From assembly GCA_963513935.1 (NCBI GenBank), contig OY740768.1, positions 18,092,590-18,156,589 of the forward strand: a stretch of 64,000 nucleotides of DNA. The letters are read 5' to 3'. A program made the translations under genes and the position numbers. A model generated the notes under the pieces. The model saw nothing but the letters and a program-made list of their open reading frames with translations, did no database searches and was not told the origin of the DNA. Below, piece after piece: positions 50,320 to 61,099 of the stretch. The stretch comes from Aphrophora alni (Eukaryota; Arthropoda; Insecta; Hemiptera; Aphrophoridae). Position 1 is the stretch's first letter, and every line of letters begins with the position of its first letter.

Positions 50320-51160
50320 ATAAAATCCACCCTTAATGATGCTTTGAAAATCCTTAATTTTTAGTAAATCTAGTGCAGTTACAAGTAAACAATAACTTAC
50401 AGATAAAGCAGCACCGATGTATTTTCGGCCAAAAACCGTCCAGGAAACTACTTTAAAATCCTTAGTTTTGGGGGAGGGGGGAAATAGTTTAACAAAAAGT
50501 CAAATTACGTAATTTACCAAAAAAACAACACTTATAAACCTCGAGAGAGCGTTCATCCTTATTTCAAAATTACACGTAATTTCAATTATTGGTTTTGACA
50601 GTCACACAAAATGACAAAATTTACGAAAGTTTACGTAGCATACATAAAAAGCAACGACGATAAACCCCTAAGTACCTTTTATCACTTTTTTGACCAATAA
50701 CTGCCGTTAAGGATACAATATTTTAAAACCCTTGATTTTTAGCAAATCCAGTCATATAAAAAGTAAAATTGCACAACGTTTATGTGACTTACAGAAAATT
50801 AAACTCCAAATAAACAGCCGTATTTTGGCCGAAAACCACCCTTAATGATACTATTTTTTAATATCCTTGTTTTTACCAAATGCAGTCATACAAAAAGTAA
50901 AATTACACAACGTTTACAGAAAAATGAACTCCAAATAAACAGCCTTATTTTAACCGAAAACTGCCCTTAAAGGTACTATTTTATAATATCCTTATTTTTA
51001 GCAAATACGGTTATACAAAAAATAAAATTTCACAACGTTTACAGAAAAATAAACTCCAAATAAACAGCTATGTTTGGAGCGAAAACTGCCCTTACAGATA
51101 CTAATTTTGAATGTACTTATTTTTAAAAAAACCTAGTTTAAAAAATGAAATTACACAAAT
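50320..51160. repeat. Approximately 125-bp degenerate tandem array
   Basis: Phase points (CTTAA after CGAAAACTGCC or a variant) lie at 50,332, 50,441, 50,706, 50,841, 50,966 and 51,091. The last three intervals are 125-135 bp, and the units share CCAAATAAACAGC, CACAACGTTTA and GTCATA-AAAAAGTAAAAT. About 140 bp of unrelated sequence separates the first two units from the rest. No coding content. Confidence 0.75.
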
Positions 51161-51473
51161 TTTACGTTGATTAACAAAGACTAAGAAATAACAAACCTGA
51201 GTATATAAAAAGTTCTTCTAAGGGTTGTTTTAACTAAAAGGCATAGAAAGCTTACGTAATTTTGTGACTGTGTTGATTTCTTCGTAAACTACGCAAAATT
51301 CTTAGTATAATTCCAATGCAATGTATAAAAAACAAAGGTTAGGAAATCGACTATTACAGTTTTCAATTTAAAAGGACCTAATCCTTTGTCACATCACACC
51401 AAATAATAGTTGATTTCTACACAGAATACCAGAAAAATATCAACTTAAGATTCACACCCACTTTGCCAAGCCT

Positions 51474-51668
51474 ATGATATCATCTAATTTATTTATTGGA
51501 TCCCACTCTAAAGCAAAGCTTAGAAATCACTCGATAAATAACGTTACTTTACCCTTATTTAGAAGGCATAAACTGCTGTATTCATTACGAGTGCTATATA
51601 AATTTCCTAGCTTGGTGGAGGAACAATATGTAAATCAACAATCAACAATAGGCAATTTGAATACATAA
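51474..51668 (+). pseudogene. Possible LINE ORF2 C-terminal scrap
   Basis: A 64-codon frame contains NNVTLPLFRRHKLLYSLRVL followed by a short YKFPSL. This loosely resembles the basic-then-LP pattern near the end of CR1/Jockey-type LINE polyproteins. There is no catalytic motif, and the resemblance may be fortuitous. Confidence 0.2.
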
Positions 51669-52695
51669 TACTGCTTGATTATGCCTTGTATGATAAAATA
51701 TGATTACTAATACAATATACTTTTGTTAGGAGTCTAAATATGGTTATTTGTTAGTTTTACTTTCTTATGAACAATATTTAACCTAACTAAACACAATAGA
51801 TGTTTCCTAGAATAAGATAGAATAAGCATTTTGTATTTCTTAGGTCTGTAAGCCACAAGTTAGCCAGTGTTCTTTAATAATCGCTCAGTTCAGTTCTCTC
51901 TGTGAATAAGAGTATTATTTTCCATATATTTTATTAAAATAAATTTTAATTCAATTAAATGAAATTGTTATAATAAAATAAAGTTTACAAAACGTTTTAT
52001 GGAACAAAGACGTAATTTATATTTATGGGTAACAAAAGTCAAAATATCAGTTTTGAAGTTTTCTGAACTAAAAAAAACAAATTCGGTTCATGAGATATGT
52101 TTTGGTATGATCATATCTCGTTTTTTACGATATCTCAACATTTAGGGGTAGTTCTTACAACTCCCCCCCCATTTAAGTGTGTTTAAAAACTTTACACTTA
52201 TCTTGCATCTAAGTTGTTTAATCTTTAACCCACCCACATAAAAACTTGTGCTAATAAAAACAAATAAGAGGTAAGAAATCGTGAAATTTTGATGATTTTG
52301 TATTACAATACTCAAACATATTTTCCTTTTTTTCTCTTTCAATTATTATTTATTTGTTATTTTCTTGTTGTTGTGTTTTTGTTAGGAAGTAATAAATATA
52401 TGAAACATATGAGTGTAAGGGGTATACTCGTATATGTGGAGGTGTGTGTATGTATCTATGTGACTTTGGAAGGCTTTATGTAAATATGTTATGGTAATAA
52501 TAACGGTTTTTTGCAAACAATTCTATGTTAGTAGTACTTTGACTTATTTTTATCCTTCTTTTAAAATAGTATGGAGGTGTCTTACACAATGTAAGGAATA
52601 TTGAGTTATTTTGCGTTTTGTTAGTAGAAGATCGAAAAGTTGTTAGCAATAACAAGCCATATGTTTTGTTTCGGTAAAAGTTCAGTTGATACTGC
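51669..52695. other. AT-rich non-coding DNA
   Basis: CCCCCCCC near 52,162 and T-rich tracts are present. No gene is recognised; overlapping short frames on opposite strands are chance. Confidence 0.45.
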
Positions 52696-52934
52696 GTTGC
52701 GATTTAATACAAAATTTTCATGAAATCGTGTTTTACATACCTCATTATTAAACAATTGGTTCATCCTTAAGCTGGGAAGACCCTTTTCAACTATGAAAAT
52801 TCATTATTTCTGTCAAAAATAAGCAATTTAAAAGTACGAAATCCTAGGATTATAAGGTTAAAGCATTTGTCTACATTAGTTCAAATGAGTGTCTCAACGC
52901 TTGAAGTTTATGTTCATCCGCGCATATAGGTTTG

Positions 52935-52974
52935 GTTAGGTAATTATATATATATATATATATAATTACCTAAC
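52935..52974. repeat. Perfect 40-bp palindrome
   Basis: GTTAGGTAATTATATATATA is followed immediately by its exact complement. A cruciform-prone site inside the fold-back loop. Confidence 0.9.
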
Positions 52975-53024
52975 AAGATCTAGCAAAGAAACTACTGTAG
53001 CAAAGGTACTACATATCTGAGAAG

Positions 53025-53058
<34 letters not shown>

Positions 53059-53100
53059 GTATATATATATATACATATATATATATATACATACATATAT
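53025..53100. repeat. (TA)n tract with GT/CA interruptions
   Basis: Alternating TA is broken by symmetrical GTATA and TACATA units, making it partly self-complementary. Confidence 0.85.
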
Positions 53101-53396
53101 TTCACGAGACCTAGTTCACATGATTATTAAATCATACAGCATAGTAATATTTACCTGTTAGAAGACAGTTAATGCGCATACATCTAAAGACACGTTATTC
53201 TATTAGCTATGAAACCTAGACGCATAGGCTCATTGTGTATTCTGAATATCGAATGCAAACTTTTAAATTGCTTATTTTTTATAGAAATAATGGATTTTGA
53301 TACTTGAAAAGGGTCTTCCCAGTTTAAGGATGATCCAAGTTTTATAATGAGGTATGTAAAACACGATTTCATGAAATTTCTATATAAAATCGCAAC

Positions 53397-53904
53397 TGGA
53401 TATTTTACCTTGTTTTCATCTTATGATTATAGTTTATATATTTTTCATTGTACCGGTTAGCTTCTTCTTCTGTTTTCTATTTCGCCAGAGCACTTTGTAA
53501 CGTATGTTCTAGTACGCTACCTCAAACATGTTTATAACATCGAGGTTGTGAATTGTTCCTTGGAACAATAATTTTTTGCTAAGATTTTAATTTTAATTTT
53601 GTTTTTGTAATTGTATATGAATTGTAAGAGAATAAACAGATTTTAATTATATTTTAAGGGCATAAACAAATGTTATCGGTTGCTATCTCCGTTACAATTC
53701 CTATTCGGGAGTTACAAACAAAAATAAAATCGAACATAAAGATGTTATACAAAAACCTAAATCGATATCTCAGTATCGGCGACACAGATTTTATTCAAAT
53801 TTTAGTTTAATGTAAAAATCAATATCTCAGACCAGTGAGCCAAATCCTAAGTAAAATAGATTTACGTTTTTAGAATAATTGCTAAGAAACAAAAACGAAG
53901 GCTG
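53397..53904. other. AT-rich non-coding DNA
   Basis: Nothing is recognised. Confidence 0.4.
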
Positions 53905-54065
53905 GCAACCGTTTTCAATCAACTCTTGTTCTTTCCGAACCTGATGAAATTACACTAGGGCAAGGGAGGTCTTTATTTTTATGTTCTTTTATTCCTATTT
54001 TTTATAAGACGATGATTAGCGAATGGTTTTTCGCCTTAAACAACAACAAAATGAATTAAATACAA
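53905..54065 (-). repeat. Dispersed repeat family d, 5' part (minus strand)
   Basis: The minus strand reads TTTAAGGCGAAAAACCATTCG, AATCATCGTCTTATAAAAAA, GACCTCCCTTGCCC and TCAGGTTCGGAAAGAAC, matching family d. Confidence 0.5.
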
Positions 54066-55725
54066 TTTATGATTACAAGGTGTTACTGTCACAGGTAAAA
54101 TGTCAATTTCTATTTAAATATATAAATATCATTCCAAATATTTGTTTTATTTTTTTTAATGTTGGTAAGGGTATAATTTATTTCCTATAAGAAATCAGTA
54201 ATCGGTATAACAGTATAAGAAAGTTCACACATAAGTAGGAATATAATTTCGATTTTTTGGACAAACATTTGAGAAAGTTATTGCAATATTTTGCACCGTT
54301 TATTTATAATAACGGAAGGTGGAGGGTGAGGAACGTTTCGATTTTTGGTTTACCTTGGTGTAGGTCCTTTTTCGGGTGAACTTTTAATCTGCAGGAAAGT
54401 GTTGTCAAAAACAAGGTCATAAAATGTACACAATCTTTATGAACCATATATATTTATTTCCTTATTCTACACGCATTAGTTAAATTTCCGAATATTTTAC
54501 CTTTTGGTCTCACAATGGACTGCTGTAATCTGCATCAATAGATACTATTACTTACCACCTATAAAATAAAATAAATGGAATTATGGCTAAGGACTGTTAA
54601 CCGTATAACTAACAAATTTAAAAGCAAATTTAGTTTGATTTAATTCAAATTTATAATGTAGGCTTCATAACAAAACCGTATATGAGAAATCGTTATGAAT
54701 ATTTCACTGACAGATACATTAAATTTTACGTAAAAACCCCTCCAGAATGCCTGTTATCACATTATTACGGACCACTCCATTATTGTTGTACAGTCAACTT
54801 AGCTAAACAATTTACACAAAATTAGCTCCTGCTATTTTTCATCATAAAATTTTACTAAAAGTGAAACGTAATAGGCACTGGATTTTTATGTACTTATAAA
54901 GCTAACCCTATTAGGCTGACCGGATGCCAGTTTGCAACTGGTCAATGCAACCCTCAACAAACACTGACAACCAATGACCCGAATAACAATGTATAACCGA
55001 CCGACACACGGGGAAACAGCTTTGATGATTTAACTTCTATGAAAAATAATTAAGTAACTTATAAAATATCATTAGACATGCAGTTAACCCTAGTCCACGT
55101 TATATTGGTCCATCTGTGCTGATAACCAAAACACATACCGGATGGTTTAGTAATGTTACAGCCCTTGGAAAAACTCTGTCAAAACTTCTGACGGATTTTA
55201 ACTCGATAATTTTAAAAATTAGAACATAAGTAATGGAGTGGAAAAAGCAGCCATCTTGCTCGCGTAGCTGGATTAGAAGGATAAGAGTGGAACCTCTAGG
55301 AACAATAATTCTCTCCATCTCTTGGTCGTAGATCGACCAACGGTTGAGTGACTTGGTCACGATTCCTCGGCATCCCAATCTCGTTCGTGAGCATGACACA
55401 AAAGTCAAGAACTGTAGGCAAGGGTTTGACTGCTAGAGTTCAAAAGCGCTAGAGATGATATTTTCACAAATACATCAAAATACTCTCTTAGCATAAATAT
55501 TAAATTTTTAATAATTTTTCTCTCAAAATCATATACCGTTAGATAATTCAACGAAATTAAATGCAGAGGGATAGAACAAAATTTGGTTATTGATTTGTTT
55601 TATAAATTTAAAATTAGTATATATAGAATTACCCAAAATTCATTTCTCCGTACCATATTTTAGAAAGTAGAAATTTTATTTTTAATAACACATATTGTAT
55701 TTTCCAATATAGTTAAATATGGAAA

Positions 55726-55728
<3 letters not shown>
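54066..55728. other. Non-coding DNA
   Basis: The least AT-rich stretches are 54,915-55,020 and 55,230-55,410. The latter carries a 102-codon minus-strand frame (55,100-55,408) with no recognised domain. Confidence 0.4.
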
Positions 55729-55796
<68 letters not shown>

Positions 55797-55813
55797 CACG
55801 CGCGCGCGCGCGA
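55729..55813. repeat. (TG)n-(CG)n alternating purine-pyrimidine tract
   Basis: About 31 TG units pass directly into CGCGCGCACGCGCGCGCG. The whole tract alternates purine and pyrimidine, the classic Z-DNA-forming pattern. CpG-rich DNA of this sort is rare in this window. Confidence 0.95.
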
Positions 55814-56867
55814 GTGTATGTGTAGTTCGAGTTTAGTTTGCATGGTTATAAAAATGTTCTACTAGTGATAAATGGACGATCTAGGAAACAATTTAAAGGG
55901 AATTCGCTCCTGTTTTAAATTTTATTAATATAATAGCCTATACAATTTATTTGAATAAACTATATTAATTAAAACATATTGAAGGGAAAATACTTCTTTT
56001 TTTCTTATTAAAAATTGAAATTGGAAATTTTATTCATACAGTTAAATACCGTTATCAAACCATTAAAACAAGGTCTTGATTATATGCAATTTAAAATGTT
56101 TAAATACTACTAAAAAAAGTTCACTAAATGCGTTTTTACATGAATTATTGTCTATAGTTTGGTTAATTTTCGTCGTATTTCGAAAAAATATATTGTATTT
56201 AGTATAATGCTAAAAAAAAGGCTATATTATAAAATGATATTTCAAAAAGTAGTCAACACATTTTTCGTTAATAACTACCACTTTTTAAGATATATATAAA
56301 AATGTCATTTTTTTACCCCAATGAATATATATCCAATTTTAGCTATAATGTACCCCGGTTTTGGTTCTTTACTTTTTAAACCACAAAAAGTATTTTTCTG
56401 CAACTTTAACGAAGAGAGTTTGCAAAAACCAATATATAAAATAAGTGACTTTTTAAGTTAATTTGAAATACAAGTCATCAATGAATACACAATTTTAGAA
56501 ATTCAAATATTTATTTACTCTAAAGGATCCAATATTGAGGCATTTAAGTAAATTCACTTTATCTCACACGTTTCCCTGTAACATTGAGTGCATGAAAATG
56601 AAGGGGAATGCCTGAACACGTGCCTATATTTGTACGGAACGATTATTTCGGGATGAGATGATGTTTTGTTAAGCCACACGACTATATGAGCATCCAATGT
56701 CAACATATGAGTCGCCCCTAGGAGAAATTGTCAAGGGTTGTAGTAAATATATGCGACATAATGCAGGGGTTTAATCGTTCCAAAATAAACACTAAAGCCA
56801 ATTTTAATCGTCTGATTGGAATGTTCAAAATAAATTATTGATATAAAATTATATGAAAACAAGTTGA
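55814..56867. other. AT-rich non-coding DNA
   Basis: A less AT-rich patch at about 56,570-56,780 has no recognisable gene. Confidence 0.4.
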
Positions 56868-57277
56868 CAGGGACCATCTTGGTACTTTCCCAGCTCTAAC
56901 ATACAATGAAATACGAGTAGATGCTCTAAAAGCAATGCTCTAAAGTTACTTTCCTGGACTTTGTATGTTAAATTTTATTGTAGATCTTACCCAGTATTAT
57001 ATGTTTGTTTAAAACAGTTGTTACACCTGTGATTGTGTAATATCAGTCCTTTTTAGACGTCGGATAAGCTATTTAAACAAACCTCAAATCGCTTCGCTCG
57101 TGTCAGTGTTTCAACCCTGGTGCATCTCTCTACTGTACACATGTGAAGAAACTTCCACACCCTATTCTCGCGTAATGACTCGCCCCTGTTAGATTTCGTA
57201 AAGATAAAAAAAATTAATTTTCTTGGAAAGCCAAGTTTCAGAATTACATTTTTGACAATAATTTCGCTGTACGTCGC
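56868..57277 (+). repeat. Dispersed repeat family 1, copy D, left part
   Basis: GACCATCTTGGTACTTTCCC, GCTCTAAAGTTACTTTCCTGG, CAGTTGTTACACC, TCGCTTCGCTCGTGTCAGTG and TTTTTGACAATAATTTCGCTG follow family 1 order and stop at the fold-back; the copy resumes at 58,020. Confidence 0.65.
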
Positions 57278-58019
57278 TATACGTTCAGTCTCCCTGAACT
57301 CTCTGATAACCTTAGATATTTTTCCTGAGCCAAAGACAAATCAAAATATCATTTTTTTTATATTCCAAAAACTCCTTCTATATCTTACAGCCGCCATTTT
57401 TATTTTTTATTTTTTATTTATTTTTTTTTTTTACTTAAATATTTTTATTTTAACAACGGATTGTTGTATTGAATTGAAATTTGGTATGAAACTTTATAAT
57501 TTAAAGATTTAATTCCACGAAACAATTTTTTTCAATGACTATTTTCTAAATGTCGGGAATTTTAATTTTTAACCTTAAATAACTTAAAAACGTCAAATCG
57601 TAAAAAAAAAGTTGCTACAAATTTTAGGTAATTTAATTACAAACACAACAATATAACTTTTTTTTTAATTAGGATAAATAATAACGAAGAAAAATCAATT
57701 TATATGAAACAATGTATTTAAAAATATCTCCATCATGCGGCGTCACCACTGCTAGTCAGCCACAACAAAACAGCTGTTTTTGGTTGCACTAATCAGCTGA
57801 GTAAATGTTACATTGTTGAACTGTGACAATAACATTCATATTGTAACCTTATGTTTTTCATCTTTTTTTTTTTTTTTAATAGAAAGTTTAAGTGTAACAA
57901 ACAAAATGGCGGTTGTAAGGATAACGGAGGTGTTTTGGATATTTTAAGTTTGATATTTTGTCTTCAGCTCAGGAAAATCACCTAAAAGGGTTATCAGAGA
58001 GTTCAGGTACACCCGTATA
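57278..58019. mobile_element. Fold-back element (about 742 bp) splitting family 1 copy D
   Basis: Both ends carry CCTGAACTCTCTGATAACC preceded by a TATACG-type terminus. The arms (about 57,278-57,420 and 57,870-58,019) also share TTTTCCTGAGC, GAAGACAAA-type and GCCGCCATTTT blocks. The loop is AT-rich with no coding content; the 86-codon frame at 57,252-57,512 spans the insertion junction and is artefactual. The outer boundary is uncertain by about 10 bp on the left because TATACG occurs near TACG. Confidence 0.75.
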
Positions 58020-58240
58020 TCATTGTAGAGAGATGGGTTTGGTATCATTACATGTAGAGTTTAAATGTACAAATTTATATCTTATTTAGTATTTTATAAA
58101 TTGAATAACACACAACATATGACTTGTTTAAAATGCTCGTCATTTTGAGATTTTCAATTATATTTTTCTGATTTTCAATAGAGTTTTATATTAGCATGCT
58201 ATAATCCTTTATAATAAACAGACGGTATGTCAACTTTCAT
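58020..58240 (+). repeat. Dispersed repeat family 1, copy D, right part
   Basis: TCATTGTAGAG, GGTATCATTACATGTAGAG, ATTGAATAACACACAACATA and GATTTTCAATAGAGTTTTAT continue family 1 in register after the fold-back. Confidence 0.65.
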
Positions 58241-59782
58241 ATTGTGTAAAGTAATTGAAAAACAAAAATCTGTGAGGTCGAAAAACGACATATCTAAAAT
58301 GTCTAGCTGTAGTAAATATGTATATCTGTGGTAATCGTTTGTATCTATGAGAGAACTTTTTCTTCTTCTCCTTCTTTTATGAAGTTTCACTTCTAGCGTG
58401 TGTAGGGGCTGACGCACTTGTTTTTTCTTATCAACAAACTGTGCACAACCATTATAGCTACCACACGTCCGACATTTTGTAGATACTATGAGGATAGAGG
58501 CAAGAATTGCCGCGGAATGGGTACTCGTAACTATTAGTAAATGTGGCTTACTGTACTGTAAAATTGTAAAACGCTGCTGAAGAAAAATCTGTTTTTTATT
58601 TGTAATTCATCATTAAATAACTCCTTTGAAACTAAATTATCTGAGAAGCCATACAAAGAGCATCGTTCAATATATTGTAAACATTGGAAAGTTTTTTTTA
58701 CGATAATCAATTTTTTTTACAACTCCTAACTTTTTACTCAACTGTCCAACTGAAAGGTTTAAGATATTGTAAAACAAAAACTTTGTTAAAGAAAAAAAAA
58801 TGATAAAACAATGCTAAAAGGCTCCTAAAATCTTCAGCATTAAACAAATTTACACAAAATTTCTATGCTTTAGATTACATAAACACATTATTATATTATT
58901 AGTATAACGTATTTGGACATTTTCCAACATTTGTCTTTAAAAACTTAACACACGAAGGTACGAGAAGTGTATATCAACTCTGTTCTCAGATAATTAATCT
59001 AGAAAATATAAAACACAGCGTATAACATATAACAAATTGTAAGAAAGAAACTCAGGGTTAAAGTGATACCTGAGAGATCAAAACATCTAAGATTATATAC
59101 AAACGATTCAAATACAACAGCTTTATCAGGTCTTCCGTAAAAGTCTACCAATTTGAAAATAAACCAAAATTTTTGAAGGCAAACAAATGTATTGAGCAAT
59201 TTTGAAGAAACTTATATTTATATTTTGTAAAATTCCGAGTTCCAATTTGACAAATGTTTTACTTACTTGATTTCTGGTTTAATTTACTTATTACCTCAAA
59301 ATCTTTATTTAAATTGTTTAAAATATTATCGTCGTAGATTCTATTAGGTTTTTAATATTTATGTCTTAAAGGTGGTGAATTTTAGACTGTTATACTAAGT
59401 CATGAACCTACTAAATCAACTACTTTAAAATAACCCAATTAAATTAAAATTCAATGAACTCACTTTGGCTAAATGAACATTGATTATGGATAAATTGAGC
59501 TTGAATCGTGAACGAGTTGTTTTTGTTTGGACAATAAACTATCATGTAACAATCCTCTAATTCCAGTGACGGTCAGTTACTCTCAATCGTTCAATTTTAT
59601 AATTTAATGAAGTGAATGATAATTTTTGTTGACATACATAACGAACAAAATATTTGCGCTCATTATGGAATCTAGAAAATACATGTATATGTTAGGAAAA
59701 CAATGTTCAATTAATACAGCACTAATTTCATTAATGTGTAATTTAAAATTCCATTCAGTAAAATGAAAATGGTTTTTTTACG

Positions 59783-59832
<50 letters not shown>

Positions 59833-60504
59833 CTGTACAATGTACAGATCAAGCTTAAATAGACACATATAAAACCTCATATGACCCAAATTTTTGCTAA
59901 ATATCAAATTTTTAGTTTACAATTTTATTCTTTATTCTGAATTCTTTTGTTCTCTACTAGATCTAACCTTAATTCGTACTTATTTGAATTTAAACTGTGA
60001 GCGTTTCTTTCAAATTTATTATGAGTATTTTTTCGTTACGTATTTCTATACCGCTTTAGGTTATTTACACGCCAGCAACATGTAAATGATATCTGTAGAG
60101 AAGTTTTGATTAAATGAGGTCTTTTATAACCAATTCCAAGATTCTTTGTTGTTTTACAGATAACTCCAGAATTTTGAGGAGATGACAAACATGTGTTATG
60201 TTCAAATTATTAGTGGCTGTATTTATCAAAATGATTAAAACCGATTTGGCAAAGAAGAATTTAACCCCAAGACCTATGTGTAGCAGGCGGTACGAGAATC
60301 GATATTGATATGAGGAAGTGAGATCTGAACAGCGGCAAAGAACGATATAGAACCACTGCAGTCCCTGCAAATGAAGTACCTAGAGATAATAGTGAAAAAG
60401 AGACAGAGTTAGAAATGACAGGATACTGGGTGATTTAAAACAAAGATCGGTGAGTAAAGTATAAAGGGCATGTTCGAATGGGTGCAAACCGAAAGCTGAG
60501 ACTA
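58241..60504. other. AT-rich non-coding DNA
   Basis: No gene is recognised. It contains the TA microsatellite at 59,784. Confidence 0.45.
59784..59831. repeat. (TA)n microsatellite
   Basis: A pure alternating TA tract of about 23 units. Confidence 0.9.
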
Positions 60505-60509
60505 TCGTG

Positions 60510-60600
60510 GTTAGGTTATGTTGCGTTAGGGTAAGTTAGGTTAGGTTAGTTAATGTTAGGATAGGTTAGGTAAGGGTAGGTTAGGATAGATTAGGTAAGT
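60510..60600 (+). repeat. Degenerate TTAGG-type telomere-like patch
   Basis: Repeated GGTTAGGTTA, GTTAGGTTAGG, GATAGGTTAGG and AGGTTAGGATAG units form a loose TTAGG/TTAGGT series. TTAGG is the canonical insect telomere repeat. Here it is imperfect, short and internal, so it marks an interstitial patch, not a chromosome end. Confidence 0.7.
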
Positions 60601-60786
60601 ATATTGAGCAATCAACCGGCAGGAAGACTAAAGCTATGTCCACACTCGTGCGCTTTCCCTTTCCCTTTCACCTTCAACTTGCTCTTCATCTTTCCTTTCA
60701 ACTTGCCTTTAGCGCATGCCTTGCGGCTTTCCTCTAGAGGCATTCAATTTGTTGTCCACACTTGTTCAACAGTTTTTCCTCACAAG

Positions 60787-61002
60787 ATGGAAGAGTCAGA
60801 CGCGTGTTTGCTTATTGCGGTTAGTTCTGCTGTCATTGTGATTTCGCGGAGTAACAGGAGAAAAAGAAAACGTCAACGAGCGATTTGGACAAAACATTTT
60901 TTGAGAAAAAGGAATGAAGAATTATTAATGGAACTTCACGTAGATAATGGTTTGTTCAAGAATTTTATAGAATGTCGGAGAGTAACTTTCATGAACTGTT
61001 GA
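60787..61002 (+). pseudogene. Truncated Harbinger transposase N-terminus
   Basis: The ATG at 60,787 opens a 71-residue frame ending at 61,002. After a hydrophobic stretch and a basic run (RRKRKRQRA) it reads IWTKHFLRKRNEELLMELH, then LFKNFIECRRVTF. In HARBI1-like transposases the corresponding N-terminal region has W..(P/H)...R...G....L..EL...D...(F/Y).NF.RM....F, ahead of the DDE nuclease domain. The nuclease domain is gone: the frame shifts and stops soon after this conserved block. A longer in-frame extension upstream to 60,604 lies in the inverted repeat and is not the start, since the ATG at 60,787 begins just after the non-coding terminal region. No activity is expected. Confidence 0.65.
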
Positions 61003-61099
61003 CCATGTTCGTATAACCAGAGTGGATGACATCCCACAACGCCAGTAGCAGTCTGTACTCTTCAATAAAATTTAAAATTTCTTCCGAAGACTGCGACAT
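60986..61099 (-). pseudogene. Truncated MADF/Myb-like second protein of the Harbinger element
   Basis: On the minus strand, ATG at 61,097-61,099 opens MSQSSEEILNFIEEYR and then LLLALWD, ending at about 61,031. MADF (Myb/SANT-like) domains begin with a helix carrying (F/L)I..(Y/V)...P.LWD-type residues, and such a protein is the usual second gene of PIF/Harbinger elements. After the WD the frame runs through about 14 unrelated codons to TGA at 60,986. The WD sits where the two genes appear joined, so the deletion junction is probably near 61,030. Inference rests on 23 residues and on position. Confidence 0.5.

Larger units (their letters stand above)
52696..53396. mobile_element. Fold-back element with TA-repeat loop, about 700 bp
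   Basis: The arms 52,696-52,835 and 53,259-53,396 share GTTGCGATTT, TTTCATGAAATCGTGTTTTA, CATACCTCATTATTAAA, GGAAGACCCTTTTCAA and GCAATTTAAAAGT. The motif TACCTCATTATTAAA is a variant of that in the other fold-backs. The loop holds a 40-base perfect palindrome and a long TA tract. The 62-codon frame at 53,184-53,372 lies in the right arm and is not a gene. Confidence 0.75.

Noticed and set aside
55100..55408. 102-codon minus-strand open frame in a GC-richer patch
   Set aside because: No motif or domain could be recognised and no splice context stands out. It is kept only as part of the region note.
60510..60600. Chromosome end
   Set aside because: The TTAGG-like run is short, degenerate and flanked by ordinary sequence on both sides.
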